Source of the DNA: Alphaproteobacteria bacterium
GTDB lineage: Bacteria > Pseudomonadota > Alphaproteobacteria > Rs-D84
DNA: 64,000 nt
NCBI GenBank assembly: GCA_024402765.1
Contig: JAKSTC010000001.1
Location: 67,170-131,169, forward strand
Reading direction: 5' to 3'
Shown here: in pieces, positions 62,950 to 64,000 of the stretch
How positions within the stretch are numbered: the stretch's first letter is position 1
Layout: the number at the start of each line of letters is the position of its first letter
Notes under the pieces: generated by a model
The model's input: the letters and a program-made list of their open reading frames with translations, nothing else
The model's database searches: none
What the model was told of the DNA's origin: nothing
Translations under genes and position numbers: made by a program

Positions 62950-63822
62950 ATGATAGAATTAAAACAAATGAAAAAGAAATTTGATAATATTTTGTTAATA
63001 ATTCTATGGTTACTCGCGATGTGCCTGGGGACATGTTTTTGGCTTAATACTCGCTACGGTTTTAATATGTTCTATGGTCCACATTGGGAATACCTATCGT
63101 ATGCCCAGGCATCTAATTTGAATATAAACAAATGGTTTTATGTATCTATTGTTGTTGCTATTGTGATTACAATCATTGGACTGTATCTAATTGTAACCCC
63201 AAATATACTCAGTAAGTGTAAGCGGTTTAAAAACATAAAAACCGCAAATGAAAAACAATCGGCACAACCAACAAACGAATCACAAGCGGCGGCAATAAAT
63301 GAACCTGTGCGTCCACCGCGCCCCAACACACCAATTGTTGTTAATAGTACGCCAATTAATCCTGTAAAGACAGAACCAACAAATATTGCACCCACACAAA
63401 TGGCAACCACCCCACAATACACCGATGAATTAAAACAGATATTCCAAGATGCGGGTTTTGTGGTAAAACAGGCACCAATAATAAACGGTGTTCAAACATC
63501 TTTGTTTGCTGCCGGCACGGGTGAGGTTGTATATATCGGTGCAACCGGCATAACACACGACAAAATGCAATCAGCAATTGATAAATTGCGCGGTGTGTTT
63601 TCTGACACATTGGACGATATAGAAATAAATATAAACGCGTTTATTGTTTCCCCATTGGATAATTCAGACAACGATAGTATTATAGATTTTGCAACAATTG
63701 ATGATTTACGCGAATACATACAGGCGCACACAAATCCACCATTACCTGATGATGACGACGGTAATTTTGATGCATTTTCTAGTTTTATAACTACGGTTGC
63801 TGAATACATAGGGAACATATGA
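62950..63822 (+). CDS. Two-pass membrane protein with proline-rich linker, unknown
   Basis: About 290 residues from the ATG at 62950 (a second ATG lies at 62968; neither has a strong ribosome-binding site). Two hydrophobic segments lie near residues 8-28 and 57-80. A Pro/Thr/Asn/Gln-rich linker follows (PRPNTPIVVNSTPINPV), then a folded C-terminal domain (QIFQDAGFVVKQAPI ... LFAAGTGEVVYIG). The stop TGA overlaps the next ATG. The C-terminal domain resembles no family I know; its cytosolic or periplasmic side is not decidable. Confidence 0.55.
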   Translation: MIELKQMKKKFDNILLIILWLLAMCLGTCFWLNTRYGFNMFYGPHWEYLSYAQASNLNINKWFYVSIVVAIVITIIGLYLIVTPNILSKCKRFKNIKTANEKQSAQPTNESQAAAINEPVRPPRPNTPIVVNSTPINPVKTEPTNIAPTQMATTPQYTDELKQIFQDAGFVVKQAPIINGVQTSLFAAGTGEVVYIGATGITHDKMQSAIDKLRGVFSDTLDDIEININAFIVSPLDNSDNDSIIDFATIDDLREYIQAHTNPPLPDDDDGNFDAFSSFITTVAEYIGNI

Positions 63823-64000
63823 TGGAACTGAACGAAACAACGGCACAACAAAGGTTAGCAGATTTAGGCATGGATGATATGCCGGTAATAGAATGCCACC
63901 CCGTTCCAACACAAGTATCCCCCGATTGGTTTATAAAATATAAAGAGTTGGTTCATCGTTTTATGGAAACATTGATGGACAGCAGTCAGGAAATTGCATT
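63819..64000 (+). CDS. Unknown protein, C-terminus beyond window
   Basis: The frame opens ATGATG, overlapping the previous stop by 4 bases, and reads MMELNETTAQQRLADLG for 60 residues to the window edge without a stop. The two genes probably form a coupled unit. No family is recognisable from the visible part. Confidence 0.55.
   Translation, partial: MMELNETTAQQRLADLGMDDMPVIECHPVPTQVSPDWFIKYKELVHRFMETLMDSSQEIA

Noticed and set aside
1-64000. CRISPR arrays, rRNA genes, transposases, prophage
   Set aside because: No regularly spaced repeats, no rRNA sequence, and no transposase, integrase (other than housekeeping Xer) or phage structural genes seen; the tail-fibre-like genes stand alone.

Overview
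The window is a gene-dense, AT-rich bacterial chromosome segment, most likely from an uncultured host-associated (gut-type) alphaproteobacterium. Three genes point there: a DksA whose zinc-finger cysteines are all replaced, a two-polypeptide class III ribonucleotide reductase, and a J-domain protein of the N-terminal-cysteine alphaproteobacterial type. SecB, TatA, SecDF-YajC, MltA, Lnt, an LptF/LptG permease and two beta-barrel proteins show a double membrane. Class III NrdDG and pyruvate phosphate dikinase suggest anaerobic life. The taxonomic call is inference from gene content.

Layout. 0-6.8 kb (minus): LolA fragment, DHH phosphoesterase, RecJ, FtsI, FtsL-like, SufE, SufT-like, SufS. 6.8-7.6 kb (plus): thioredoxin and DksA, facing TatA and a SPOR protein. 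8.6-12.7 kb (minus): a tiny lipoprotein, a short threonyl-tRNA synthetase, and a YbeY-Lnt fusion. 12.8-26.3 kb: RarA (plus), then minus-strand beta-barrels, FtsK, PAP2 phosphatase, an apparently inactive S41 protease, SecF-SecD-YajC and PpdK. 26.4-33.9 kb is the most unusual part. It holds two copies of a secreted tail-fibre-like protein with divergent C-terminal tips, each preceded by the same 225-nt structured leader. Between the two lie TsaC, the NrdG and split NrdD operon with NrdR-like boxes, tRNA-Asp and a palindromic repeat. 33.9-43.5 kb: MutL, GreA, an LptG-like permease, a 42-residue membrane peptide, XerD/C, J-protein, TrxB, SerS, TypA. 43.6-52.0 kb: a surface-polysaccharide locus with two small-molecule-kinase-like proteins and seven glycosyltransferase-type proteins, including a blood-group-type GT6. 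52.0-64.0 kb: RecA, MFS transporter, SecB, MltA, DciA-like protein, a large cysteine-rich secreted protein, RuvC, haemolysin III family protein, GltX, TrmB and three unrecognised proteins.

The strongest candidate for something undescribed is the pair at 26.9-27.9 and 32.8-33.8 kb. The two leaders are exactly the same length and keep the same helices through compensatory base changes. One has a C(UUCG)G tetraloop on the gene strand, and both contain a competing 9-bp helix that could act as a switch. The two proteins share a signal peptide and a fibre-like stalk. Their tips keep a C-x3-C-x3-C scaffold while the residues between differ, and nearly all invariant codons lack adenine on the coding strand. 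That resembles targets of a diversity-generating retroelement acting in trans. No reverse transcriptase or template repeat was seen in the window, and a two-codon length difference between the tips argues for caution.

Genes are tightly packed, with many 4-base ATGA overlaps. Convergent pairs are closed by symmetrical hairpins, with T runs on both strands, that can serve both directions.
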